Of a stretch of DNA of 64,000 nt, positions 24,732 through 37,001 are shown piece after piece. The notes below the pieces were generated by a model. That model worked only from the letters and a program-made list of their open reading frames with translations. It searched no databases and was not told the origin of the DNA. Every line of letters begins with the position of its first letter. Position 1 is the stretch's first letter. Made by a program: the position numbers and the translations under genes. Origin of the DNA: Endocalyx cinctus (taxonomy: Eukaryota > Ascomycota > Sordariomycetes > Amphisphaeriales > Apiosporaceae); NCBI GenBank assembly GCA_001600455.1, contig BCKC01000001.1, positions 1,700,441-1,764,440 of the forward strand, given 5' to 3'.

Positions 24732-25496
24732 ATGTCGATCACCTCCTGCTGTCTCCAAGGCTTCAAATGGGACGGAGTCCCCGTAGGACGGGAAGAGAAG
24801 CTAGCGGATAACGACTGCTACGTGACGGGGTCGAACCCCTCGGTAGGCATCCTCCTAATCCACGACCTCTTCGGCTGGAAATTTCCGAACCTGCGTCTGC
24901 TAGCGGACCACTTCGCGAAGGAGGCCGACGCGACGGTATACCTACCGGACTTCTTCGGCGGCGAGGTCCTGCCGTTCGACGACATCATCCACGAGCGGTG
25001 GGAGAAGCTCGACCTCGGATCGTTCGTCCCGCGGCACGGGCGGGACGTGCGGGAACCGCTCCTGTTCGCGTCGGCGCGGGCCCTGCGGTCGGATAAAGGG
25101 CACGCCAAAATCGGCGCCGCCGGGTACTGCTACGGCGGGTGGGCCGTCTGCCGGCTGGGCGCGCGCGAGCACGCCGACGCGCCGCTCGTCGATTGCGTCG
25201 TCATGGCTCATCCTTCCTTGCTCGTCGCTCGGGACATCGACGAGGTCGCGGTCCCGATCCAGGTCCTCGCGCCCGAGTTCGATCACGCTTACACCCCGGA
25301 GCTCAAGATCCGCTCGTTCGAGGCCTTCCAGAAAAATGGAATCCCTTTCGACTTTCAGCATTTTCCGGGCGTCGCTCACGGCTGCTTCGCCCGCGGCGGC
25401 GAGAATATCCCCGGGGAGAGGGAGGCCCTCGTTAGGGCTAAGAACGCCGCCGTGTCCTGGTTCCTGCAGAACCTACACCCGCCAAAGGCGGCGTAA
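24732..25496 (+). CDS. Dienelactone hydrolase family protein
   Basis: Cytosolic alpha/beta hydrolase of the dienelactone hydrolase family. Named members open the lactone ring of dienelactones in aromatic-compound breakdown; many fungal relatives have unknown substrates. One intronless frame of 254 residues, the usual family length. The Cys-Asp-His triad is visible: Cys133 in GYCYGG, Asp184 in APEFDHAYTP and His216 in FPGVAHGC. The ATG lies in a strong context after an A-rich leader. The coding sequence is markedly GC-rich with C/G-ending codons, unlike the AT-rich flanks. No aromatic-catabolism gene lies nearby, so the substrate stays open. Confidence 0.9.
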   Translation: MSITSCCLQGFKWDGVPVGREEKLADNDCYVTGSNPSVGILLIHDLFGWKFPNLRLLADHFAKEADATVYLPDFFGGEVLPFDDIIHERWEKLDLGSFVPRHGRDVREPLLFASARALRSDKGHAKIGAAGYCYGGWAVCRLGAREHADAPLVDCVVMAHPSLLVARDIDEVAVPIQVLAPEFDHAYTPELKIRSFEAFQKNGIPFDFQHFPGVAHGCFARGGENIPGEREALVRAKNAAVSWFLQNLHPPKAA

Positions 25497-26006
25497 GCCT
25501 GAGAGAGAGAGAGTTAACTAAAGTTTTGTGGATCCTAGATTTAAAAAATGAACGAGAGAAAAGATGTACAATAGGTGGATATGTATGTTCTCTCCGTATT
25601 GCAAGACGATTATAATCGCTATTATCATAAAAGATCACATATATAAAGAAACTTGATGCAAATTGAATATGGTATCTAATAAGAGAATCATACAAAAAAG
25701 TAACCCTCCATTAAGGGTACCTCTAAAGTCTAGACTAGTAACCAGGGCTTGTTCTATTATTGCATCGTGATCTCATAATATGCAACCTTCCAAGCAAGAA
25801 TATCGTCTTTCCCGATTCCTTGAGAGAGCCCCTGAGTTGTCTGTCTGTATACGAACGAGCTTCGAGCGCCGATAGAACCCGGGGTATTGATTCATCTCAG
25901 CACTTTAAGTCTACCGAAGTAATGAAATGCCAAATGTCATCCTTCTCCTCGTCTTTCTATTTGCATACCCAACAACAAATATGTAATTTGTTCTCCCCTG
26001 GATCAT
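25497..26006. other. Convergent 3' spacer
   Basis: About 500 bp between the converging hydrolase and FHIP-like genes. A GA repeat directly follows the hydrolase stop. Nothing else is recognised. Confidence 0.45.
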
Positions 26007-29000
26007 TTATGCAAATCTGACCTCATTGAACAACCCTGCCCGCACCTGCACCAAACCTGCTATTTCGAGCAAGAATGATTGAAATAAAATAACATTTGTG
26101 ATAATGTGGGAGACGGAGACCGTCTTCTCTCCCGGAGATGTCGCACTTGGGAATGGCTCGCCAGCTTCATCTTTATCCCCATCGACATCCACCGCCTCAT
26201 TTTTATCGGTATCGATATCTCCGTCATTGGTTTCTTTCGTTTCGTTTTTGATGTCGGCATCAATATCGCCCGACACTTTCCTATTAAAGTCTAACGGAAT
26301 CGCTTCGACTTTTCTCGACGGTACGGTGATCTGTCTGGCTAGTATACCCTGGTCAACCGCCGCAAAGGCGGCAACTTGACTAGGAATTGGACCTCCAGAA
26401 TCCACATCTGCATCTTGATGACTGCTCGGCGAATACGTCACATTTAGTCCACTCTTGCCAGGGTCGTCGTAGTTTATAGGGAATTCCTTTGGAGGCGGGA
26501 TTGGTTTAGACAAAGGAGTCGATGGTCCTCCACTAGCGGATCGTCCCGGTCCGATGCCTGAGCTTTTTGTTATATCCCGGCGCCCTCGCGGGGTGCTTGT
26601 GCGGCTTGGAGTACCCAGCTCGGATAATATTCTTTGAGCAAATCCCTCAAGCCCACCGGTCCGCGCAGGTGAACCTGAGCGTGAGTCGTCGGGGGTGCTC
26701 AGATCTGGCCCCGGTGTTCTCATGCTTGAGCTAGATCGGACATTTTGTTGAGCAGGCACGATTGTATCGGCCGTCTGAAACGCTTCACGACGCTGCTGCA
26801 TAAGCTCTTCAAACCTAGGAACGGACTGTCGGAAGCCAGCAGCCTCATCTGCGAGGGCCTCTAATATTGCCATGACCCGAGGAAGAGCCGATGGCTGCCA
26901 TTTCGGTCGCCGGCGACATCGGGCGATCGCTTCTAGCTTCTCTAGCTCCCTTGCTTTAGGCGATTCTTCACCCGTACTTAGACCGGTCGTTTCTTCCTCT
27001 TTCTCATCAAAAGTATATTTTCTCGGATGGCGTAGAAGCCACCCTTCCAAAGATATGTATCCACAGACGGCTAGATCGAGAATCGTCTCCGTCACGGAAA
27101 GGTTCGTCTCAACGGGGTTGAAAAAGAATAATTCAAGAATATCGAGCATGTTATTGAGAAGAGGATCATGATGGCTGAGGGTGTGCGGCGGCACATCTCG
27201 AGGTGCACCTGGTAAACTATCAGGTATGGCAGGCAATTTGTGATTGTTCGTTGACACTTTCGGGGCCACCAATTTCAACGAACATGGATGACCTTCGATA
27301 CGCGTCATGCTGTCCCTCAAAATATTGTCATAAATCTCGTCAAAGTTGTCATGTCCGCCTATAGTTTCGGCAAGCGTCATTAGAAATTCGACCTCTTGCT
27401 CATGTGCTCCGGCGGTCCTGCGGGAAACATGAAGATCAACAACTTCGGTATGAAGGAGGGTAATAACCGCGTAGCGATGATGCCGCTTAAGGATCGCCGC
27501 AACCAGTTGTAACGTGACGCACACAGTCTGGTGATTTCCTGACTTGAGACCCGACTGGATAAGATCAACCAGATTGAAGATCAGAGGTGTGTAAGTAGGT
27601 TCAACTTTCGTCGCCATCATAGTCGCTAGATCCATCGACTTCCTTTTTCGAGCAGCACTAACAGCCGGCTCGGTGAAAGCAAGGCTAGAGGATTCAATAT
27701 CAGGAAGGGCAAGGAGGTAATGTAAAATGAGATTTATCATATCGGGGTGATCTAGAGATTCCAGCATATGACGTAGATAGGTCAACACGGCCACCGATGA
27801 ACCTCCATCTACATCAGAAGATTCTAAAAGCGAAGGATATCTAACGATGGTGTTAGATTAAGGATGACCAAGTAAAGCACAAATGGGGTTTAACTCACAA
27901 TAATTGTTGGAGAAAGATGACCTGAAAATGCTCAAGCAGGGTAGTCTTGACCTCGACGGACCGACAGTGGTTAAGGACATCCTGCCAAAACATTAAATGC
28001 GAGAGAAATGTTTCCAAGTGAAGTTGGAAATCAGGGCTACAGGAGCTGATGATTTCGAAAGTCGATGTCGGATGTTGATAATCGGAAAATGCCAATACGG
28101 GAGGGAGATTCTGGGTGGGGTAATCTACGACCAGTTTTCGGCTCAGTTGGCTATACAAAGCACCCAAACCGGTCGCCATCAAGGTAGACAGGTCGCTCTC
28201 GACAATCCACTGCTCAAGTGCGACCGAGTTTGAAGCAGCCTCGATTATGTATAGCAGACCGGTCCTGGCAAAGTCGCCGATCTTCCCCTCGTGGTGAATA
28301 TAATCCATCAGGAGGTAAAACAGGGGAAAATCTTGTTTCTGCGTTTTCCCGGCAAACTTGTCCCTTTCATCTTTAAATTTCTCTTCCGGGACGGAACCAT
28401 CCTGAGGCGCGACCTTGAACCAGGCCGGCAGGATTTCGGGCTCGAGTCGGATCTTGGTGGTGATATTGAAGGCGAGTTCGACGAGCCTAGTCTCGGTTTC
28501 GGGGCGTAGCCTAACGCTGTTTACACCGGTGATGCGAACTAGAAGGTTCGTTAAGCTAGAGGAAAAAGTGTGGTTCTCGACGAAAGCTTCCTCCTCGCTC
28601 TCGACGAGGGCGGCGAAGAAAAGGACGGCTTCCTTAATAATCCATTCATCGTAAGATGTGGTGGCTATCTTGGCAATTGGGTTGTATATCTTCTTGGTAG
28701 CAGCGAATGATATGCATGGATGGGGTAGAGGTCGTCGTGATTCGTCGGCAAGGATATTTCGGAGCTCTTGGAGGCGTATCTCGATATTTTCTTTGGCGTC
28801 GTCATCCTTGGCTAAATTAGAACAGTTCCGCCATATTTGCTAAAGGAGATAGATAAGTTAGTAAGAATATAAATTGAATAGATACGGGTATGTTTAACAT
28901 ACTAGTAATTGGGCATATTCTTTCTCGAAACGCTGACGTCTCTTGATGGGATCCTTGGCGGCATCTTTGCGCGAGCTCCCCGATGACAAGGGAGTGTTTG

Positions 29001-29083
29001 CTATGAGGCGCGACCACTGATATGATATAGTTAGCTTCTCGGTCAAGGTCTAAAAGTTTGCTATCGCAACTGACAAAGTCCAT
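26007..29083 (-). CDS. fhipA: FHIP / RAI16-like dynein-adaptor subunit
   Basis: Relative of FHIP (retinoic-acid-induced 16 family). In Aspergillus, FhipA with Fts and Hook links early endosomes to dynein for long-range transport in hyphae. Four exons: 29083-29075, 29016-28903, 28839-27899 and 27840-26007; introns are 57-63 nt; the product is 965 residues. Exon 1 is only nine bases (Met-Asp-Phe). It restores the N-terminus MDFWSRL, followed by KRRQRFEKEYAQLLQIWRNC. Other family segments are DEWIIKEAVLFFAALVESEE, FPLFYLLMDYIHHEGKIGDF and the C-terminal LVQVRAGLFNEVRFA. The region around 26400-26850 codes a Ser/Pro/Thr-rich insert likely to be disordered, and 26130-26280 an Asp/Glu/Lys-rich stretch. 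The symbol is by analogy with Aspergillus. Confidence 0.85.
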
Positions 29084-32000
29084 GGCGTCTTTGGAGGCAT
29101 CTCCTGTCTATTATTTTATCTTTATATTTGTTGAATAGAAGGAGAAGAAGAAAGTGGTGGTGATTCTGTCACTTTTGTTTGCATTGACGAATGTTGAAAT
29201 CGGACGTATGTCTGAGACTCTTGAAGATTAACCGACTAGGGGCAGGGGGGGATGATTATGCATGCATAGTTTTGTTTCTGCACATATTTACTATGTAGTA
29301 TACAGAGTACCTACTCCGTATACCTTTTACTTTTAATAACTTTGGGCCTAACGCACGGATCACTTTTATTTTCTGCCGGTGAATACCACTCACAACCGTG
29401 AGAAACGTGAGAAACGTAAGAAACGGAACGAACCGTTTTATTGACTAAAAGCGACTTTTAAAACGTCGTGTATTAAATACACGTAACTGGCACACTGGTA
29501 CGATATTCAGGCTAGTCTTCCTATCACCTATCACTGCGACAATCCCCCCACTGTCTTCTCACTATCCTTCAGGCTGTTTCTTCTGCATTAATTATACTAT
29601 GTAATTACCCCGTATATACGTATGGTCTCTTCCTTCTTGAGAGATAACATATCAGATTAGGTTTCGTCAAGTGCGTATATACGGAGTATAATTATGCTGC
29701 GTATGTAACCTTGCAGAAAAGGGACCCAGATGCGAGTTATCCCTGCCTGACGTGACGCGGGAGCCACCTTTCGCCGATAATCCCGGTAGCTCCGGATATC
29801 AGAATCTGGAGCCGTAAAGAAGTGGATGTGACGGAATCCATAACAGAGTGGAGAGAGCTGGATTTTCAATCCAGTCCCTAATTATATGTACAAGAAACAA
29901 TCGTAGTCAATTACTGAAAGAGGTAAACTCCAATACAAAATATAATAAATGCTCATACATGTAAAAGCAGAAGGTCCGTACCGCTACACTACATGTATCT
30001 ATATGTATATATATTGAGTATAGGTCTATGAGTAAGTATCTAGAGGGAAGTAACAATAAATATCGATCATAAATAAGTTAATAACATTATATTTCCTCGA
30101 GGGTTGTTCGAAGAAAACTCGACGGTGGAAGCTTTATTTTCTATATGAACTACAATAGAACTCGGGCTACCTCTAATCTAATAGTCATATCCCTCATTAA
30201 TAATTTGACTGTTATTGGTAGAAAAAGAAGCAGAGACGCAGAGAACTCCTGGAAGCGGTCGGATTCAGAAGAAGAGACAAGAAACCCTTCAATCACCATG
30301 GCTTGTCTTCCTATGTACACTCCAACATGATCCATACACACTATATTTACAGGAATTTAAGTAGTAGTAATTATATAATACGACGACGGTCTAGGAAAGG
30401 TAGTCCCCTTGTCATTTTGTATTGGTCACTTGGGTTCTGATAACGCTGAACGCGTTCTAAACTCTATGCCCTATCAGTATGCGGTCGTCAGCTATTGAAT
30501 ACCGAATTCCCGTATCGAGGTTAACGATATCTGACTCGCCCCGTGACGAAATAATCCTCCATCTTTTCAACTTCACAATTTAGATTTCGTAATAGCTTTA
30601 GTGAGATTTTGCATAATAATTATACCCTGCATGGGGGTCACTCGACGTTGTCCTTCAAGTATGTAATGTAATAAGCAAGTGATTTCTAAGTTTGTTATAT
30701 AATTATTAGTATGAATCCATCGCTCTCAGCTCCCATACTAATTTAATATAGAGACAAAATGGTACCTGACGCTCTCAAATATAGGATCACGCCAAGTGAG
30801 TGAGTTGGACTATTTATTCTATAGTTACATTTAATCCGCACGTGTAACTTAAGTTAATCAGGTCCAATGAAGGAAAATTTAAGTTTAGAACTCTTCTTCG
30901 GAAGAATAAAGCTCTTCTCAAGCTTACAGAATTAAGATTAAGAAAAAAGAAGTGTGCAGTAAGTAGGAGAAACACGTGTATTTTATAAGTAATATCGATA
31001 TCGAGAATGACACTATTCGATATTTCTGAGCCGTCTTAACCGTGGGAGCTCGTCGGATGATAATTACTAGATTTAGTTTTGCTAGTTATGCAGTTCGGGA
31101 GAACGCTTAAGGGGCGCCGTCGTTGGAAGCGTCCATAAGTTCTCTCGTGCTCCAGGGGAATGTATTAATCGTCCTGCCAAATCCTTATTTATCTCCTACT
31201 TCTCACGTTTCGCCCTGACTCGACTAGTTGCTTTATCATACATAACTTAGTATATGGTAGCTAGCCACTTATTTCTAATTTTTTAAAAGTTTTGGTATGC
31301 CCATCTTCTTGGAACTGAACGGGGTGTCGGTCCTTTTACGCAGGAGAGAAGTAAAAAACACTCCACACTTGATAATCTGTATGTCATGTCCTGTATGTCG
31401 TTCTATAATACCTTCTGTACGTCAGAAAATCGTCATTTTATACAAGATATCAGCGTGCCCTTCGCGGCCAAGTCCGTTTCGGGAAATAATTGTGGTTACG
31501 ACTCGCCCACGTCACGCTCGTGGTAGCAGCTTAGGGACAAGTTTAATTATATTTCCTAAGAACAAAAAATAAAATAAATAAATAAAGATGTCGGGCAATT
31601 TTGACCTTCGATTGCTTGACGGATTTCTTCGAGAATTATTCTTACTTACTATTAACACTACCGTTGGCGCTGGGTATGTACAGCACATAATTATTGCTAC
31701 ATGTCTCTGAAACGGTTTCATCGCTAACTGCCTGATCCATACATCAATATCAGTAATTTATATAAAAAAAAAAAAAATAAAAGAAAGAGAATCTCTTTAT
31801 CTAACTAGATAACACAGGATGATTTTAATCGATTTCCTAATTTGACAATGTAGGACGGTTATTGTATTCTTGGCCTATTCCACCATCTCTCATTATTAAC
31901 AAGTCGATTGTCGGTGATAGTCCGATTAAATCTATGCCTGTTGAGGATACGCACATTTGAGTTAGTCTATACATATGCCAGAGTAATTTGGACTTTCATT

Positions 32001-32714
32001 TCTTGATCTCTTTAAACCAGATGCCTCATTAGCAATAATTACCCAGATAGGTTTGGACTCCATACGCAAGGGGCAATTCTCAACAGCATTAAGGAGTAGT
32101 ATTTCTTCCTTATGTCCTCACTACCGAAACTACGAACCCTGTTAACGCCACCGGTATTTCTCATGTTAAATTTACTTGTATCGCGTGCTCATATATTAAT
32201 TGTTCTTCTCTTGCCAATCTAGAGGATGGCTATGATTACTTCCATCTCAATAGGAAGGGGCACTAAAGATGGTGAAGCAGCTTTTTTTTTTTTAAGCAGC
32301 GTAGTTATCCAGGTTCTACCTCATTACCCTCTTTACCTAGTTTAGCTGCTTGTTGGTTTAAGCTGGTGTCGACTAAGGTGGCGGGATTAAGGATTAGTGA
32401 GAGAACAAGGTAGAACCCTTCTCCCTTTCTGCAATATGCTAAATCTAGGAACCAAGTAGGATTAAAGCTAAACATCTTAAGTAGAACGGCAAATATCTAT
32501 AATAGATTAACCTGCCTTCTCCTCCTCCTTCCACAAGGGAAAAAAAAAAGGTCAGAATTCCTAGAGACCTCATCAATAGCTTGGCTCTGGACCAGCTTCA
32601 ACTTCTTTTCAGACCAATTCTTTCTTAGAATCCTCTGTGTACACTCATTTAATTTACTACATTCGATCTTCTTTTATATATGTTAACCATTTTGTTGATC
32701 TGAATATAATAACA
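29084..32714. other. 3.6 kb divergent gene-poor region
   Basis: Upstream of both the FHIP-like and seven-TM genes. It contains three tandem 9-mers at 29398-29424, and TACGGAGTA-type motifs at 29312 and 29680. The rest is AT-rich. Open frames at 30145-30330 and 31297-31572 show no conserved motif or plausible splice partner and are not called. Confidence 0.5.
29398..29424 (+). repeat. Three tandem 9-mers (GTGAGAAAC)
   Basis: Two exact copies of GTGAGAAAC followed by GTAAGAAAC, about 315 bp upstream of the FHIP-like start. They may be binding sites or chance; no known site is assigned. Confidence 0.75.
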
Positions 32715-33927
32715 ATGCCTGGATTCCTTATTCCGAGTTGGTACACTACCTCGGCCCCCAGTCAATCCGAGTCAAACATCATCAGCGTAATCTGGGGTTT
32801 CTCATTAGCCTTGACTTGTTTCGCAGCGTGTAAGGCCGGATCGCAAACATGGAAGTCGTATTCGAGCTCCGGAACCGTTAGGGCATATATTGTAATGATA
32901 TGGGCTGAATGGTTGGTTAGTACCATTATTGGTGTTGTCAGCTGGTTCTTCCTTCAAGGAGGCATCGATCCAAGGTAATACATTCCCTCTCTCAAACACC
33001 TATTTTTCGTTTTTAGGAGCGAGAACTAATACAGCTGGCTAAATAGTTTCGAGCTGTTCTTCATTATATTATGTCTATGGACCGTCCAGATGCAATGCAT
33101 CATACAGATTCTTGTCAACCGTATCTCCCTTTTAGCCGTCAGCCGCAGCGATATCTGGAAACTGAAATGGGGATTTGCCATCATCATCGGACTCATCAAT
33201 ATTAGCGTCTTTATCATTTGGATCCCTGCTCGCCTCCAGATCAGTGAACAGTGGGTTGATATTAACGATATTTGGGATCGAATGGAGAAAGCCATCTTTG
33301 CCGTCGTGGATGTTGGACTGAACCTATACTTCGTCTACTTGATTCGTACAAAACTTATTGCGAACGGATTGACGAAGTACAATGGTCTTTTCCAAATGAA
33401 TTTGGTTTTCATCGCCATCTCGCTTATTCTAGATGTAAGTAAAGTCTTCTGGCTCCTGGGTTGCGTCAAGTCAATAGTGACTAATATCTTCTTATAATTA
33501 GGTCGTCCTCATCGGCACCATGTCTCTGGGTAATGGAACTATCTACATTCAGTTCCATCCGCTCGTGTATCTAGTTAAACTCTACATCGAGATGAACATG
33601 ACCAACTTGATCATCAAAGTAGTCCGAACGCCCGACGCTCAATACCACCGCGACAAGGAAGCGTCGAACCCTACCACCTTCGGCCTCTCACGAGTACGTG
33701 GTGCAAACCGAACCATGGTCAGCGCCGTGCCGGGCCACAGCGGCGATAGGGCTATCGGACTAGAAGGGGATAACGAGGACGAGTTCGGCTCCGCCATAGG
33801 CGGCCGGTCTGGCGAACACGGCATCAAGAAGACTGTTGAAACCCAAGTTGTTAGCTCGCCGAACGACGATGCCGATAGCGACCGTAGCTCTACCCGGCAG
33901 CTAAATAAGCAATATGCCATGATATAG
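32715..33927 (+). CDS. Seven-transmembrane protein of unknown function
   Basis: Not recognised as a named protein. Exons 32715-32974, 33047-33434 and 33502-33927, with introns of 72 and 67 nt, join into 357 residues. About seven hydrophobic segments are visible: around SVIWGFSLALTCFAACKAG, AYIVMIWAEWLVSTIIGVV, FFIILCLWTVQMQCIIQIL, WGFAIIIGLINISVFIIWI, AIFAVVDVGLNLYFVYLI, NLVFIAISLILDVVLIGTM and a weaker HPLVYLVKLYI. A hydrophilic acidic Ser-rich tail of about 90 residues follows, with YHRDKEASNP and SSPNDDADSDRSS. The layout (short N-terminus, seven helices, cytoplasmic-looking tail) resembles fungal rhodopsin/GPCR-like integral membrane proteins, but no PTH11 CFEM domain is present. The ATG at 32715 was taken because the helices start directly after it. 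Confidence 0.78.
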
Positions 33928-35269
33928 ATCATTATATTTATATCATATTTACATTAATAGACAATTAGCGAGGGAAAAAAAAATTCGCCGGCGTCCGTTT
34001 CGAAGATCTTCTGCTGATGTATAAACGAGCTGTAGGCAGAGTAGATGGACATCTACAAGCGATGCAAGCACAAATCATTAACCATTACGACGGGCATATT
34101 ATAGTCGCGTGCTCAGTCGTGATAAGTATTTGCTCAACTTCCTGTTTCTCTACGAAATTACCAGTCAACTTTGACCTATTACTTTGTATTATTTACCATT
34201 CACTTGTCAGATAACCAGGTGAAATATGGGCCTGATCAGAATCCATATTTACTATGTATAACTCGCCGATTTGAGAGAAATGCAGTACTATTCTAAATGA
34301 CAGTGATGATGTTAGCATGTTGAGTGAACATGAAAGGAGAAAACGTAAACAGAGTGAATCAGGACTAGCTTACAATCTAGGCGCAGTCTAGACTCCAACC
34401 CGGCGCTGTTCCGGTTTCTGACTTTCCGGGATACACCGTGCTTCGAGATCGCTATTATTGTGGAGTTCAACCCAGTTGATGGGTGCAGACAAGTGTCGCC
34501 CCTTCGCTTAGCTACGCTGCCGTGGGATCACCATGAGAAGGGGGGTAAACCAGCTCTTCGCCTTATCCGATGCGATGTAATTGTTACCTTAATAAAGTGT
34601 AGCGACTACGTCAGTCCATATGTGTCTATATGGTTCTCCGGGGCTAGAGCGTGCATATATGTAATACTCCGCGGCGGGACCGGTCGATAAAATTTGCGTC
34701 GTAGACCAAAGAATGAGGAGAAATACCAGTCGTCTCGTATCCGGGTGCCCGGGGAGGCAAGCCGGCCCTAGTGAAATATTACCTAGCCAACTGCCTAGAG
34801 AGGGGGACAGGAAGATGGGACGCTATTATAATTAGAAGGCCCGTGCATGCTAAGAAGGGGTACGTCCGGGGGTTCATGGTTTCGGCAATCTGGCGGATCT
34901 AGGGTGATTCCTGTCCGGAGAAGAACTTGGGTAGTCCTAGCAACGATTTGTCTGATATACGTTATGAAGCCACGCAATCTCCCGCCGAGATAATTCTTCC
35001 CGTTTCTTGGTATTATTGTCTCACGACGTACTCTTAATTTAAATCTAACACCTGTTTCCTTGTTCTCGTAGTCACCGGGACGAGTCGGCGTCGTCGCACT
35101 CCTCTCCTTGTGTGGTATAGTTTTTACAGCAAATCCGAATCCCTCGTGAAAATCCAGTGTAAATTTTGATCTAACTGATTTTCAAACATATTACTCTATT
35201 AAAATATTCATAATTACAAAAGTTAGTTTGGAATCTCGGTCATTCGCCCCGAAAATACCATGAATCAAA
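33928..35269. other. Intergenic region with a GC-richer block
   Basis: Convergent spacer between the seven-TM and aspartic-protease-like genes. The stretch 34380-34960 is less AT-rich than its surroundings and holds a 76-codon open frame (34460-34690) with no recognised motif. It may be a gene relic, but I cannot support one. Confidence 0.4.
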
Positions 35270-37001
35270 TCATGACATCTCATAAATAGGTCGTGTATGT
35301 ATCGTCCCTCCGTGAAGCTCTGATCTAGAACCGCCGTGAAGCTCATGCGGTATAGGATGATAACTTGTCTGTTCAGGGACATAGGGATTTTTCGGAGGCT
35401 CGGCGATTTCTGGCTCCGCTTTGTTGACCTGAAGCCTTCTCCTGTAAAAGTAATACAGTCCAACGCCAACCAGAACTAGCCCAGCCACGGCTCCAAAGGC
35501 GACGCCAGCTATGCCACCGGCAGATAGACTTGCCGTTGTGCTTGCATTAGATGATGATGACGCCTCAGGTGTATTTGTATCGTCGCAACTTGTTTTCGCG
35601 TTCGAAGAGACGACCGGTATCAAATTACTCTCGCGAGTAGGATTCGCCGCCCATAAGGTAAAGGTGCCCGCGTCTTGATTAACCATGAGATATGCGCCCG
35701 TCAAAAAATAGCGACCCAGCGTACTTGGATTCTCGGACACGGTGTTGAACAGGAACTCTCGCTGCGAAGTGTTGAAAACGCGAGAGCCATTCCGATCGAC
35801 TTCGACAAATGGTACTAGATACTGGTTATTTGGTATGCGGACGTCCAAACCAGATGAGAGAGAGATAGTCATGTCGCCATCGAATCTACAAATAGTATGA
35901 TTAGTTAGAATTTTGTTCGAATCGTTTAGTAACGGTATCCGCCCATGTCGTATCACGTCCAAGTGCTAAGACTTACACATTCTCATTCTCGTACAGATAC
36001 GAAGACCAGTGCAGCCCGAAAGATCTCCCGATATTAAACATCGCTGTCTTATTCTCAAAGTTGTCGACTATGGCTTGCGGTCCCTCTAGCAGCAGCTGAC
36101 GCTGCGGTACTATACACGCGTCCACGGCGGTATTGGCAGGGAGTAGTTCGACGTCGTCTCCGGTCCGAAGATTGAGCTTCACACTTGAGATATGAACTTT
36201 CATGCCGGTCCAGCATCCTGCCGTGTCGCTGAAGTCCAGCGGTTGGGTGTAATTCTTTCCGATGACCTTCTCAGAGTCGTACCCGCCGAAAACGAGGCTC
36301 CCGTCCATCGCGTCGTCGGCATCTACCCACATCAGACCCCAAAATATGGACCATACGCGCGAGCCTATCTGACCAGCCTGCACCAACGTATTTAACATCG
36401 TCGAGTTGGAACCAAGCCCCATCGCATGCGATATCGTGTAGCCGTGGTCCCAAGATAACCGGGGCACGCCGAACGGGAAAGATTCGGCGACCTGCACGGA
36501 GCCGATGCTCAGGTCATCTCGCACGGCGACGCTCGTAGTGAGTAGCTTCCCGATACCCGTTTCAGCTCCTTTCCTCTGAGTTTCGACGGGAGCCCCGCCA
36601 GCGGAGGGGATGTCATCGGACTTCTGATAAGAGGTCGAGTGCTCTTCGGAGTAGAGATTACCACGCCGTACTTGACAAATTACATCATTGAAGATAATAG
36701 ACGAATCACAAAAGGGTTGCTCGTCGTAGATCCAGGTATTGTTGAGCTCACTGGAATGACGAATGTCAATTTCTCGGCATTGAACTACGACATCAGTTTT
36801 GACTTACGGCCATGGAAGAAATACTATGGTTTGGCTTGCCGTACCGACCCCTGCTGGGATCCCTTTCGTGAGCGAATCGGAATTATTGGGAAGGATTTGA
36901 ACGTCAGTGATTGGAAATGCTAGAGGTTCGATATCTTCACAGGGTGAGGCACTAACAGACACACAGATCAGTGCGAGAAGGATGAAAGCAGTCACGATCA
37001 T
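35270..37001 (-). CDS. Membrane-anchored aspartic-protease-like protein, catalytic motifs lost
   Basis: Pepsin-fold (A1) secretory-pathway protein. Exons 37001-36808, 36750-35977 and 35885-35270, introns 57 and 91 nt, 527 residues. The N-terminus is a clear signal peptide (MIVTAFILLALICVSVSAS). Family-like landmarks are GVGTASQTIVFLPWPELNN near residue 55, SRVWSIFWG, DGSLVFGGYDSEK, GCWTGMKVHI and LGRYFLTGAYLMVNQD. At the first active site the usual DTG is replaced by LNNTWIYDE; at the second, by VDACIVPQ. Both signatures are therefore missing, so peptidase activity is unlikely. A single transmembrane helix (AGGIAGVAFGAVAGLVLVGV) precedes RRR and a 60-residue tail that repeats ELHGG. Orientation should be type I. 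Its role is unknown; a binding, sensing or cell-surface function is only inferred. Confidence 0.83.

Noticed and set aside
29836..29880. Stem-loop resembling an anticodon arm
   Set aside because: CTGGA-TTTTCAA-TCCAG pairs, but no other tRNA arms surround it.
34460..34690. 76-codon frame in a GC-richer block
   Set aside because: No conserved motif and no usable flanking exons; reported only as spacer content.
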